A stretch of 64,000 nucleotides of DNA from Clytia hemisphaerica (GCA_902728285.1 CACVBU010000458.1:682001-746000); one strand, 5' to 3'; shown: positions 30,650 through 43,026, numbered from the stretch's first letter. A program made the numbers and translations. Notes: a model not told the origin generated them from the letters alone.

Positions 30650-33600
30650 AAACATTTGTTCATCAATAGTTGCAACTTTTTTTTTCCCACACAGAAACAA
30701 ATTTTGAAATGTTGCAAAAAGGTTCAGCAATTTACCAATTTGCTGTCTAGAAACAAGACCCCTCAGCTTTTACACACCAGGTTAGCCCTGGACATCACAG
30801 GTATAACTTTCTTCCTATTATTACGTTCCTCGAGCAGCAGGGTCCTGTGTCTTGGTCAGCTCAGGCATTTTGTTAATCACCTTGGAACGGCTGCACTCTT
30901 AGCTTGGAGCTAAAGTGCAGCTGATCAGGTATCTATTATTCTTATTCTGATTTCATCATGAAATTGCTCAAATTATTGATCTTTCTTTTGTACACCACTT
31001 TGTGGTCAAGACCAAGATTGTACCCTCACTTTGTTAATGTAACTGATCTGAGCTTTTGCCCTCCGACACGCTTCAACCAAGAAGTCCTATTTTCCATATT
31101 CCAGGCTTACTCAACAAACTCATCCTACATAAAATCAACTGCTCACTTGATAGACTTGCTACTAGTCTTGAGTGGTCAAATCGAGATCAATCCTGGCCCA
31201 CCTGTAAAATTTCCCTGTGGTGAATGTTCTTCAGCTGTCAGATGGGGACAAAATGCAATTGCCTATGACACTTGTAATCGCTGGTTCCATGCACACTGCA
31301 TCCAAATGAACAGTGTAATGTATGATATCTATCAGACAAACAATGATCTGGAATGAGAATGCTGCAACTGTGGATTGAAAAACATCAACCCATCACTTTT
31401 TGATAGCTCACTTGATTCATCAACTGACTCTAACCTATCTCCACAAAGAGGTATTCCTAAAAGAACTCCAACACAAATTAAACTGATGTGCATACTGGTG
31501 CATAAACTTTCAAAGTGTTTGGGAAAAAAAAAGGAGCAAATAGAACAGGCTCTGTTTGAGGACAATGTTGATATTGTTATTGGTAGCGAAACTCATCTTG
31601 ACAGTAGCATCAAGGACTCTGAATTCATTCCACCAACATACAAATGTTATAGACGTGATCGAGACGATGCAAAAGGCGGTATGATAATCATTGCAAAGAA
31701 AGACCTGGTCATTGAGGAAGTGAAGAAATCCAAAAAATGTGAATTTATTGCAATCAAGGTTCAAACACACCAGAGACCAGTCATCATAGCAGCTTGCTAC
31801 AGACCTCCAAAATCGAAAATTGGTGAAACAACATTCATCTGTGAAGAAATCAAATCTCTAAACTCTTCCTTTAAAAACTGCCCCCTATGGATTGGTTGTG
31901 ATACCAACCTTCCGGATATTGACTGGGTAAACAATGCCATCATTGATCATAATTACAAGAAAGATATCAATGAATCGTTTTTAGAAACCTTTAACCAATG
32001 CTGCCTTGAGCAAATTGTTTTGTTCCCGACCCGAGTTAATAATATACTTGACATTATTTCCACTAATCGACCATCATTTGTAAACAACTGCATCCCTCAT
32101 CCTGGTCTCAGTGATCACGAAACAGCTGTGATGGTTGATATTACCTGTCATCCAAAGATATCAAAATCTATTAAAAGGAAAGTATACCTATGGAAAAGGG
32201 CAGACCTAAACACGATAAAAGACCATGTTAACTCCGAAACGACCAACTTCATGGCAAACAACGATACAACCACACCAATTGATCAACTATGGTCTAGTTT
32301 CAAAATGCTTGTCGATTCTTCAATGAGTTTTGTTCCTTCAAAAACAACTTCACCTTGATATACGCAACCATGGATCACAACCAAATGCAAAAGACTTTGC
32401 AGAAGGAAAAAAAGAGCTTATAAATGTGCTAAACGAACAAATAGACAAGAAGACTGAAACAAATTTAAAGTACTCACCGTCAAATCAAGGAAAACCTGTA
32501 GAGCAGCATTTAACAATTATGTAGTGAAATGTGTTGATCGCGGAGAGGACAACAATCCCAAAAAACTGTTTACATTTATAAAATCTTGTAAGTGTGATAA
32601 TGATGGTGTTGCCCCTCTAAATGATAAGGGTCACATCCAAATTGATGACAAAAAGAAAGCAGACATACTGAACCATCAATTCCCCAGTGTTTTTTCTAAA
32701 CCAGATGGACGCATCCCTCCACTCATTGGTCAACGTTGCATAACTATGCCAGACATAACTATCAATATAGCAGGAGTCAAGAAACTTTTGAAAAATTTCA
32801 ACCCAAACAAAGCATCTGGTCCAGACAATGTCTCCTCTAAATTCCTAAAGGAGCTTGGTAATGAAATTGCACCTGAACTAACATTGGTAATGCAGGCATC
32901 CATGCTGCACTCAATGACTCCAAAGGACTGGCGTCATGCCTTGGTTGCCCCAGTCTTCAAACCAGGGAAAACAGATCGAGCCAAAGCTGAAAACTACAGG
33001 CCTATAAGCCTAACATCAGTATCATGCAAGATATTTGAGCATATTCTTCACAGTAATATCATCTCCCACCTTGATAAAAACAACATACTAACTGATACAC
33101 AACATGGCTTTCGGAAAAATCGTTCATGTGAATCTCAGCTTTTACTCACCATTAATGACCTTGCAAAATCGCTTAATGAGGGAAGTCAAATCGATTCCAT
33201 CTTGCTTGATTTTTCCAAAGCATTTGACAAGGTAGACCATGACAAACTGTGCATTAAGCTTGATCGCTACGGAATAAGAGGTAATACTCTCTCCTGGGTT
33301 AGAAATTACCTTGCAAACAGAACGCAAACTGTAGTTGTTAACAGCAAGAGCTCAGACAAAGCCATGGTATTATCTGGTGCTCCCCAAGGGACAGTATTGG
33401 GACCACTTCTATTTCTAGTATATATAAACGAGCTACCATTGTGTGTGAACTCTCAAATTCGTCTTTTTGCAGATGATGCTCTATTATACAGAAAAATTGA
33501 ATCAGTCAATGACGCTTATCGACTTCAACATAATCTAAATAATCTGATTGAGTGGGAAAGGCATTGGTCCATGGAATTCAATCCAGACAAATACAAGGTC

Positions 33601-34505
33601 CTCAGAGTCACCAATAAGCGCAAAATCATCCTATCTGACTATTCCATGCATAACCAGATCATTGAGCTTGTTGACTCAGCAAAATACCTTGGCGTTTTTA
33701 TACACAAAAAGTTATCTTGGAATACCCATGTCAACTACACCTCGAAAAAAGCCAACCAAATCAGATGCTTCCTCCAGCGTAACCTGCGTACATGTAACCA
33801 AGTAATCAAGCTACAAGCTTATTGTACCTATGTGAGGCCGATTCTTAAATACGCATCAGTTGTCTGGGATCCTCATACCACAGCAAACATCAACCAATTA
33901 GAAATGGTCCAACGCAAGGCATCCAGATTTATATGTAATGATTTGAGATATTCCGGTAGTCCAACCACCATGATTCGTAATCTTAACCTTAATAAGACCC
34001 TCCAGCAAAGACGGCTTGAAACTAAACTGAACTACATGCATAAGATTCTACACGGTCGAATTGCTTGTTTATCTTCTCTTGTATGTCGTGCTCGTACCGC
34101 TAACTTAAAGATTACACCAATAAATGCACGAATACAGCTATGTCCCCTCAACAATTAGGTTGTGGAATGCCTTACCAACCCATATCGTCAATGAAGAAGA
34201 CCCTGATAATTCAGCCTTAGCATTTCAAACTACGAATTTTAATTTGTGGAATTTTTTATTTTTTATTTCTTTCTGATTTTAACTTTTTTCTATCCTGAGC
34301 TAGTCCTTTTTGTCTCTTGCAATTTTACTCTTCGTGTCTTGTGTCCCCATGCTTTGTCTTCTGTTTGAACAATTTTTGCGCCGTGTTTTCTTTTTTACTT
34401 AGCACTGCTGGCCTCATCACCATTGTGGAATCATTGACATGGATAATTTTAATATTTCAACTTAAAATATTTTTATCTTACATTTTGATATGAAAATATT
34501 TATTT
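30650..34505 (+). mobile_element. CR1/L2-like non-LTR retrotransposon
   Basis: A near full-length APE-type LINE: a 5' leader, one long frame from 30958 to 34158 with hydrophobic N terminus, 2A-like motif, PHD-type finger, endonuclease and reverse transcriptase, then an AT-rich 3' region. The 5' and 3' limits are approximate. It lies immediately upstream of the TA-flanked element at 34511. Confidence 0.75.
30958..34158 (+). pseudogene. LINE polyprotein (2A-like, PHD, APE endonuclease, RT), broken
   Basis: A single frame of about 1,067 codons broken by three stops, all TGA: 31354-31356, 32356-32358 and 32455-32457. It starts with a hydrophobic segment, then GQIEINPGP at 31174-31200, a 2A-like ending in which the usual Asp is Gln, then a Cys/His finger (CGEC, CDTC-like, HAHC). 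The endonuclease part has GSETHLD, ACYRPP and GLSDHE; the reverse transcriptase part has LDFSKAFDKVDH, GAPQGTVLGP and FADDALLY. The catalytic FADD is intact. Near 34140 a one-base shift moves the C terminus (PSTIRLWNALP) to another frame. At least two TGA codons stand where relatives would have Trp. Confidence 0.8.
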
Positions 34506-34510
34506 TAATA

Positions 34511-35277
34511 CCGTAGAGTCGTCTAATCTCGACATACGTCTTGCAATCTTGACACCGGATCTGTAAAATAATCAAAACAAACCTTGAATGAAATTCTTGG
34601 TATCATTCTTATCGAACAAGTTCATCCATCAAACTAGAAGTTCAGTAAACATTGCAATCCTTTCAATTAAAAAAACAGCCAAATTATAAGCAGTTTTACA
34701 CAACACACGAAACGCATGCAAACTTACTCGTAACTTTCTCGTGTCCATCATTAAAATTTTACAACTTTATTACGCTTCAAGTCACGTGATAAAAATAATT
34801 CGCGCGCTTAGTCGACCTGGTTTCCACTTCCTTTTTATTTATTGCAAGCACACGCTCTAGGCGCTAGGAGGCCGAGTTAAACTTCTAGGCGCCGCACCTA
34901 GCACACCCGGTCCCTTTTCAAATTCATAAGGAAACCGGGTTCTTTTAATTATTTTCGGTTCACGGTAAAAAGGTCTACTAAAAAATTCCTCGCGTGCAAA
35001 ATGTTGTTGTGATTTGGGCATCTTCGTTGAAAGCATGCTAATTAGTTTTTTAGTGATTACTACATCGTTAAAGTGTTCTTTTCAAATATAAGTAATAACA
35101 GTTCACATTTCTCATATTATATTAACAATCTGTGACGTGGATAGAGAGAGAGAACAATTTAGTGATTGATTGATAACTTTGGTATGTATTTGTTTATGTT
35201 TGATTTTTTATTTCGAAGAGCAGCCTACAGCTATGTCGAGATTGCAAGACGTATGTCGAGATTAGACGACTCTACGG
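34511..35277. mobile_element. TA-flanked DNA transposon, non-autonomous, 767 bp
   Basis: Flanked by TA on both sides (34509-34510, 35278-35279). Ends are CCGTAGAGTCGTCTAATCTC, continuing CGACATACGTCTTGCAATCT, and the perfect or near-perfect inverse. The arms are about 47 bp with a single mismatch. The interior has no open frame. TA duplication suggests Tc1/mariner or a related superfamily. Confidence 0.8.
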
Positions 35278-37013
35278 TAGTTTTTAAAAATTTCCAAATT
35301 ACAAATATTTTTCCCTATAATTCCTACAATTTTTCTACTTAGCTTGGCATGTCATCGTCTCGTCCCAGTTCACTCTTACACTTTGACATTTTGAGTCTAC
35401 ACCTACTTTTGTGCTTTCCACATTTTCACCAGCGTCACTGTGCTAATATTTTTAACTCTTTATTTTATTTCATCCTTTATGTTTAAAATCACGAAAATGT
35501 ACGTAATGTATTACAGTATGTGATAATTCCACAGAACTAGAACTTAGGCAGGGCTGTCGGATTTAGGACCACGCACGGTATGGAAAGAATTCAGTTGATA
35601 AAGGTCTTAATTATTTCTTTTTCTTTTGCCATGTGTACTAAAAGATTCTACAATGTTTGGGGAACTCAAATATCCAAAAGCTTTTCTATTTTTCATGGAA
35701 AAATGAGCTATAAAGGCAATTTCTTTGCTTAAGGTTTGTTTTTTCTTCGTGAATTCTCATCTTCAACCTTTATTTACAATTGGATATTTTATCAATTATC
35801 TCAGATTACAGTATCTCAGTTTTTCAGGGTTTATTCTAGAACTATTTGGGAGTAGAGAGAGCTTTTTACAGATCTTAAAAAGGTTTACTAATTCTTTATT
35901 TAGATATATAGTCAAAAGTTTAGACATTGGTGAAAACTTATTTCTTCGATCGAACATTGCTTGACACACGCTTTTTCAATTCAGACACGCATACTAGCCC
36001 GTGTCCTCCTCCACAGTTTTATACACCGCTGGAAAGCTGAGAGATCACAGGCTTTCCATTAGTAAACAGTGCGTCACAAACAGCCATATAAACAAAACTC
36101 AACATTCTCACAAAAGTTGTCTTTTTGATTTCCCAAACATTCGTCTCAAGCGTTCCCTTCCACAATAATTTATGTAATTGCAGTTGCGGTCAGTCCACAG
36201 TCGGCTTCAACATATACACGTGTTTTTATTTACGTGACCGAAGTGCCTACTAAAACAATCCGGGGGTAAATAGCGAAGCAACACAGCAGATTATTCGTAA
36301 GTATCTTTTGGCATTGACAATCAAATACAATATATTATACTATATTTCCTTAATTCAAAAATCAAAAATTCATTTTTCATTCGCGAAAAATAAAAATAAA
36401 AGAATAATGAATTAATATTACATACTAAGACGACCCCGTCTTTTACTCTCATTTGATTTCCAATCTCGGCACGTGCAAAACGCCCGTCCGCCCAATATCC
36501 ACCCAATCAGCTTAAATTCACTTTAATTGTCCTTTGACATTCAAAAAATAGTACCTAAAAATTATGAATTTATAATAATTACAAAAAACAAAAAGTTTGA
36601 TACTTCATTAGTGAAATATTCAATAAATTCCTGGTTTCAATTTTCAGTGGGCGTTCTTCTAGGGCTTCGTTTATCGCGCAATTTTTGCGTCACACAAACT
36701 TTCTCGGCCGCTCGTAATAATTATACATTGCCAAATTTGGTTCTCCATTGTCGAGTCAGGATCGATGGTGACGTCACCTAAGCATAAAAAAGAAAGGATT
36801 TCGTCAGTTTTATGCATATATTAATTTGCGAGATATTCTATTCGCCGCGCAAGCGCACTTTTCGTAGACTAGTCGGAGTACTTTCTTTTACTCGCGGGAT
36901 TGATGGTAACTTTTCATCTTCGCTATTTTTAAAATGAAGCACAACCGAAAAAAAACGAAACTTCAGAAAGTTGCGTATTTCCAGTGAGTAAACGACTCTG
37001 ACAATTAACAAAA
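35278..37013. other. intergenic spacer, no gene recognised
   Basis: AT-rich. ORFs here are short and without pattern. Ends in an ATG/GAT trinucleotide run (37014-37030) where the second LINE begins. Confidence 0.4.
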
Positions 37014-38722
37014 TTGATGATGATGATGATTTTTTTTCGGTCAGGGAACGGGAACCTTACAATGAAGAATAAAGAAATGGCTGACATCCTTTCAAATCAA
37101 TATGCTAATGTCTTCAGTGAACCCATGTCACCTGACGATCAAGCTTTCAACACACAAACCACTGAAATATCAGAAATGGTAGTCACTGAAAATGACATAA
37201 TGAAAGCCATTGACGAATTATCACCATCCTCAGCTGCTGGTCCAGATGGTTTCCCAGCAATAGTCCTGAAACAATGTAAAGAAGAATTAGCCATCCCATT
37301 GTGCCATCTATGGAAAAACAGTCTGGAAAAAGGAATTGTTCCAAACAAATTGAAAATATCAACTATAACCCCAATCTACAAAGGAGGAAACAAATCACTG
37401 GCTGCAAACTACCGACCAGTCGCCTTAACATCACACGTTATAAAGATCTTTGAGAAAGTCATCAGAAAACACATTGTCAAACACATGGACGAAAATAACT
37501 TTTTCAACCCAAATCAGCATGGCTTTAGAAGTGGAAGATCTTGTCTGAGTCAGCTCCTTGAACAACATGATCTTATATTAAACTTACTTGACAAAGAGAC
37601 CAATGTAGATGTTGTTTACTTAGACTTTTCTAAAGCTTTTGATAAAGTGGATCATTCAATTGTTCTGTCGAAATTCAAAAGGCTAGGAATAACTGGTAAA
37701 ATCTATAATTGGATAGAGTCCTTTTTGAGAGACAGGCAACAAACTGTAGTGGTTAATGGTGTGAAATCAAACATCCAAGAAGTTATCTCAGGTGTACCAC
37801 AAGGAAGTGTACTTGGACCCTGATTTTCCTGATACTCATTGGAGACATAGATGAGAATGTTATCCAATCTATCGTCAAGTCCTTTGCAGATGACACTCGC
37901 ACAACCAAGTCAATAAAGAATGCTGAAGATGTAAAAATATTGCAACAAGACCTTCAGATTTTATATCAATGGACAATCGCAAACAATATGAAATTGAATG
38001 ATGCAAAATTTGCACCATCAGGAGATAAAATTGAAGGAAAGGAATATGTTAAAGACCTGGGAGTTCTTATGTCCAATGATTGTCTATTTAAACATCAAAT
38101 TGAATCAATAATTGAAAAAGCCAAAAACATCATTTCTTGGATATTACGTACCTTCACTTCCCGCTCTACACATACCATGATCACTCTCTATAAATCACTT
38201 GTGATCCCTATACTGGAATATTGCTCAGCGTTATGGAGCCCCAGTACTATTAGTCTTATTCAAAGACTTGAAGAGATCCAGAAATCATTCTTGAAACAAA
38301 TAAAAGGAACACACCAAAATTATTGGGAAAGTCTAAAGAAGCTTAGAATATACTCACTTCAAAGAAGGAGAGAACGCTACAGGATCATATACACCTGGAA
38401 AATATTGGAAAATCTTGTGCCAAATATCAATGATTGCTTCAAATCTAAAGACCATCCAAGATTAGGGCGAATGTGTTTTAGCAAATACGCCGGTCCAAAC
38501 AATTCAAAATTACGCGACAGTACCCTGACTATACAAGGAGCAAAACTTTTCAATGCAATGCCAAAGAGCATTAGAAACTTGAAAAATTTAACTGTTGACA
38601 AATTCAAAAATGCACTTGACAAACACTTGCAAAAAATTCCCGATGAACCCCAAATCCGTGGTTATACAGGGTGCAGGAGAGTTGACTCAAACTCAATTTT
38701 AGACATGAAATCTCTCTGCTGA
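37014..38722 (+). pseudogene. 5'-truncated LINE reverse transcriptase
   Basis: Begins in the fingers of the reverse transcriptase and lacks the endonuclease. Recognisable blocks: NYRPVALTSHVIKIFEK, NQHGFRSGRSC, YLDFSKAFDKVDH and SGVPQGSVLGP. At 37821-37823 a one-base loss causes a frameshift; the next block, with KSFADDTRTTKSI, lies in another frame. A deletion of the segment after NDAKF removes part of the thumb. The C-terminal part (VKDLGVLMSNDC, EYCSALWSP) runs to a stop at 38722. It differs clearly from the LINE at 30650-34505 (FADDTR against FADDAL), so two LINE lineages are present. Non-coding 3' sequence runs to perhaps 38890. Confidence 0.8.
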
Positions 38723-39261
38723 TCCATTTCTTCCTTCAGGAATTATGGATTGAATGAAGATTGTGGTGTGGATCAAAAGATTCTTGCCAGAGCGGTACGC
38801 TCAAACACACCCAAAAGTAAAAGTATCCCAGGCCAATGTCTAGTATTGGGGGTTCTAGTCTTGAGCCCAAAGCCTACGCAGGATTGCAGCGTTTGGGTAA
38901 ACGAGACAAAACTCTAAAAAAGCTGGTGTTTTGACGCGCTTCCGTGCTCTCGAAATATCGCGGTTTGAGACGCACTGGTAAAAACCAGAATGCTTTAGCA
39001 TACATATAAAAAAAGTTAAAAGGGTTCAAAGTTCACGAAAAAATGAAACATTTGGTTTGACATCAACAAAACTTGCCTGACTTCGCTACCACCCTGGCTG
39101 CACCCGTACCGTGATATGTGAAGGGGGCCTTACAGTACCCCCTTAACCCCCTTGCAAATTGGCTGTTGGCAAAAAATTGTCTTGATTAAATAAACAATGC
39201 ACAAATTCCAGTCAAGCTGGTTTACAATACAAGTGTTCTTTTATAGACAGCCCAGCCACTT

Positions 39262-39540
39262 TCAAGCACTTATATTTTTGCCCTGCTGCCTGATGATGAG
39301 GTCGTGGCTGGCTTCTTCGTAAAGACGAAAGACAGATCTGGACTTATTTCGTACTTTCCAGTCTCTTGTTCGTAGTTTTTCTGACTTATCGGTGCTGTGT
39401 GAGTTATTTACTATGTTTTCTAACTTACTGAATGACTTACCGACAGATCGCCACCGGTGGGATTCGAACCCACTAAATGCAAAGTTCCGATGCTTTGAAA
39501 CCCAATGCCTTAACCACCGTGCCACAGATCCATGCCGAAA
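39262..39540 (-). mobile_element. tRNA-derived SINE with CGAAGAAGCC core
   Basis: On the minus strand the tRNA-like head (about 39450-39540) has TGGCACGGTGGTTAAGGC and GGTTCGAATCC boxes. It is followed by GTAAGTCATTCAGTAAGTTA and a core TTTACGAAGAAGCC...CTCATCATCAGG. The same core stands alone in the other direction at about 40140-40185. The head lacks a proper acceptor stem. Confidence 0.65.
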
Positions 39541-39657
39541 GAGCGTTTCCTACGGCTATTTATATTGTACAAACTACAGACGAGACTGTATTAAGAGAAA
39601 ATCATAAAAGAGTGCTTTTTTCGAGGTCCAACCCTACTAACCTAACCCTAACTGATA

Positions 39658-40009
39658 AGGACCCTGCCGACGCACCGGACTGTCCGGTGTATTTGTCCGG
39701 TGGCAAAAAGTATCCTTTCGCTACACCGGACGCAATAAGTCCGGTGTCAGTCCAGTGTTGCATACAGGGAATTTTGGACACCGGACATTTATGAAACAAA
39801 AAATTAAAAAACACCGGACGCACACCGGACTGGTCATGTCCGGTGTTTTGATTGATTGTCCGGTGGGAAAAAATATCCTTCCCCGACACCGGACATCCGA
39901 CTTCCTTAAGTCCGGTGTAGAAATTGTCCGGTGGTAAAAAAAATTCTCATTTTACACCGGACTTTCACATGTCTGGTGTTCGTTAAGTCCGGTGCGTCGG
40001 CAGGGTCCT
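39658..40009. mobile_element. hAT-type MITE with 8-bp target duplication
   Basis: 352 bp, flanked by perfect AACTGATA repeats (39650-39657 and 40010-40017). Ends AGGACCCTGCCGACGCACCG are perfectly inverted at the other end. The interior carries some 16 copies of CACCGGA or TCCGGTG in both orientations, spaced along the whole length. An 8-bp duplication and subterminal motif arrays fit hAT. No coding capacity. Confidence 0.85.
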
Positions 40010-40523
40010 AACTGATAATAACCAAATTCCTAGCCAATCTGATACGTAACCACACCCAAAACACACCCATACCCAACCCTACCAGGTCGCCTGCAGGTCC
40101 TGACACTATTCCCGCATGCTGGATCCGAAAAATAGATACATGTCTTTCGCTTTTACGAAGAAGCCTTCACCTGATGATGAGGTCTATAAAGAATCTATTT
40201 TTTATGCAAGTCCTATAATACATAATAGCTATAGCTATTCAAAATATCACATCAAGACTATCTACCTTGTTACCAGTTACCTACAAACTTATTGTCGATG
40301 TACATATCCTGATAACGTTGGCCAACTTGACTTGAGCAAGTTGTATTGAAAAGTTGAAAATTTTTGAACAAATCTCGTCCCACAACAACGGTACCATTTT
40401 GAATTCTCGAGACTCAGGGTCCGTGGTCATTTGAGTTACCATTTAAATGTTGGAAGGGGATACTTGCTAGAGAAAACCTAGTGTGATCACGTATAAACAA
40501 ATCATTTCCGAGCAGATCCTGGT

Positions 40524-41373
40524 GTACCGTCGTTTTGTTTAAGTTTCTCATTTCCGCACTAAGATTCTTTCTTGTCACTTTTCCGGAATCTTTCGGCTAT
40601 TTTTCCCGATTCCCGGGGCGGGCTAGCCGGCATGAGATTGGAAAGGGTTTGTTTCTAAAGGTACGGAAAATCTTGTGCTTACTTGTACAAAACGGTGGGT
40701 GATAGAAATTGACCGTCAATCATCTAACATCCCCCTTCTGTTTTTCCACTTCCCATCTCTCGATCTCCTTTTCTATTTTCTGACTTTCTGAGACTTGTTT
40801 TCTGATTTCTACTAACTTTTCTATGAATTTGATATTTCAAGCTTTCTTCAAATATCGACCCGACCGGGATTCGAACCCAACAAAGGAAAGAATCTCTGAT
40901 CAGAAACCCAGCGCGCTATCTGTTGAGGCCGTTGAGCCACACTCGCACAGCAGAATTCAAAATTTGTAAATACATACTTATAGAATGTAGAACGGGGGTA
41001 ATGTTATTATAATATGGGTAAAAAAAACCCTTTTTTAACCTGACTGAAATTCGAGCCGTTACTAGCAACCCTGCGGGGCCCAAGGCGCCGAGTATGCACC
41101 CGGCACAGTGACAAGTCGTTACTACCAACCCCGACCCTACCTAACTGTTAGTTAATCAATTCCAAACAACAAAACCCCCGGAAACACAAAATCGTAGATA
41201 GGAAAAAAAACCATGTTCGACTGACGGTCAATTTTTATCAACTTCCGTACAAAAGTGCCTAATTTTCCAATACTTTTTTTTCAACTACCTGAAGTCCTGG
41301 TCTTTTTCCGCTAAAAAGTGGCAAAGGAATCTTAGTAGTGCGGAAATGGGAAACTTATACAAAACGACGGTAC
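40524..41373. repeat. inverted repeat flanking a SINE
   Basis: The left arm from 40524 (GTACCGTCGTTTTGTTTAAG, then CTCATTTCCGCACT) is matched inverted at about 41310-41373. A second inverted pair (AAATTGACCGTCA) lies further in at about 40706 and 41222. A SINE head sits between the arms. Looks like a foldback element or an inverted duplication of an older repeat. Confidence 0.55.
40740..40935 (-). mobile_element. tRNA-derived SINE
   Basis: Minus-strand head at about 40855-40935 with GTGTGGCTCAACGGCCTCAA and GGGTTCGAATCCCGG boxes, then a GAAA/AGAAATCAGAAAA-rich body towards 40740. Not a closed tRNA cloverleaf. Confidence 0.55.
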
Positions 41374-42947
41374 TTTGTACATGCCATTGACTTCCGAGTC
41401 CGAAGGGCTAGACTCGAGACTCCTGGATGGGAAATGCAGTCATTTTATTTCCCATCCAGAACGCCCGCGCGTGGTTTTTTCACAAACGCCAGATTGAAAG
41501 TAAAGTCTATCGCTAGATTTCAAAAAATACGATCCTCAAAAACAATTGGAAACAAGTATGAGATTGGAAAGGTTTTTTTCAAAAGGTACGTTGATAAATC
41601 TTAAACACACAATATCAGTCAAATTAGTTAGTCAGGAACCTTTTGCAAATAAGGCCCATATATTTTGAGAAATAGTAGAAATTGGGTATAACAAGGCAAG
41701 TATGGCTAGAGTATTTAGTCTAATTTGAATACAAAGAAGCAAACCTTTCATTTTTCCATTGTTTCAATATAATAACTCAATTATCTTCGCGCATTATTTT
41801 TGTAAACCCGAAGTAAATACTGATTTTTTCAAGTGAAAATATTATGGCCTAGCTAGGCTGATGACTTGCTATCAATGCTATTAGGTTTATTTTTTAAACA
41901 GTTCTTCTATCTTTTCACCTTGCACTAAAATTTGAACACAATTCAGGTTTTAAATAAGTTTGTTGGTTTCTTAAACGTTGGAGTCAACTTTCCTGCCCAA
42001 AATAAAAATTTCTGTAATTCGAATTAAAACATTAATTCCACTGGAAAGTAAGTGTAAATTACTTTCCTAAATTCGAATCTTTCTCTAATTCGAAGAAAAG
42101 TCTTAGTCCCTTGAAGATCGGATTAACGAGAGTCGACTATTTGCATCGAGAATTCAGACAAAAAACACTCTGAGTGATTGGGATTCAATAAAGATTCTTT
42201 TTCTTGTATACATAATATAATATAAATACAAATACAGCGTGGAATAAAAACATGAACGGCTTGAAAAAAAAAATCTGACTTCCTATCCGAATTCCATGCA
42301 CGGTAAAATTTCATATCATTTAATTCCAGAGGTGATAAAACCTAAACGTTTTTCAAGGGGATAAAGTTTTTTCATGGAATTCCAGGGGGTTAAAAAAAGG
42401 TTTAACCACTCTGAAAGGGGTATACAGTTAAAAAAGCCCGACATAAAGCCACTTTGACCCTATGTCCCAACTGGTCCCAAATGGCACGTTTCACAGGGTT
42501 AAGTTATAATGCAGTTTCCATAAAACGTGTAAGTCAAATTTACTTATCAATGGTAGTTTCTCTTTGCCTAAAACATACAATATCTAAATTCCATTCGCTC
42601 TAAAGGTTTCAAGTGTGAACTCTTTTTTGCTACCATGTGGAAACCATGTCAGTTATTTCCTTGAGAGTGGTTTTCACTTTACTGCAAATGAGAATGAACT
42701 TTAAAATGTTTGTTTCAAGTGTACGTTCAAAACTTTAAATTCATCAACCAAATCCATTGATGTCTGATGCCTTTAAATCATTCACGCCATATAAAAAATG
42801 AAATAAAGTGGGTGGAGTATTGAATACCTGTGTCTTTGGGATGAAAAATATGTCTTGATACCGTAAAAAATGAACGGTCCCTCGAATTTAAAAGTTATCT
42901 CAAAAGTTTTCGTTCTGCAGTAACGATGGAGTCAAAATAACAACCAA
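41374..42947. other. spacer 3' of POLD1, no gene recognised
   Basis: Contains a 13-bp hairpin (CTGGATGGGAAAT with its inverse, about 41430-41460), a fragment of the CTCTAATTCGA-ended family at about 41985-42141, and AT-rich sequence that may hold the POLD1 3' UTR end. Confidence 0.4.
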
Positions 42948-43026
42948 TTCAGCGTAGCAGCAGATCACCATAGTAACGAATTGACATAGCAACAAATTGT
43001 CATAGCAACCAGATAGCCATAGCAAC
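42948..43026 (-). repeat. GTTGCTATG repeats at start of POLD1 3' UTR
   Basis: Immediately after the POLD1 stop, the minus strand has four or five copies of GTTGCTATG(G/A/T) spaced 16-18 bp. The unit resembles an RFX X-box half-site. Whether it acts in DNA or RNA, or is just a minisatellite, cannot be said. Confidence 0.6.

Noticed and set aside
30656-30913. LINE ORF1 candidate of 85 codons
   Set aside because: Probably leader sequence; no nucleic-acid-binding motif, and the main frame starts at 30958.
31354-32457. TGA read as Trp under a variant genetic code
   Set aside because: KIF3B, POLD1 and the dehydrogenase use TGG for Trp with no internal TGA; the LINE is decayed elsewhere too.
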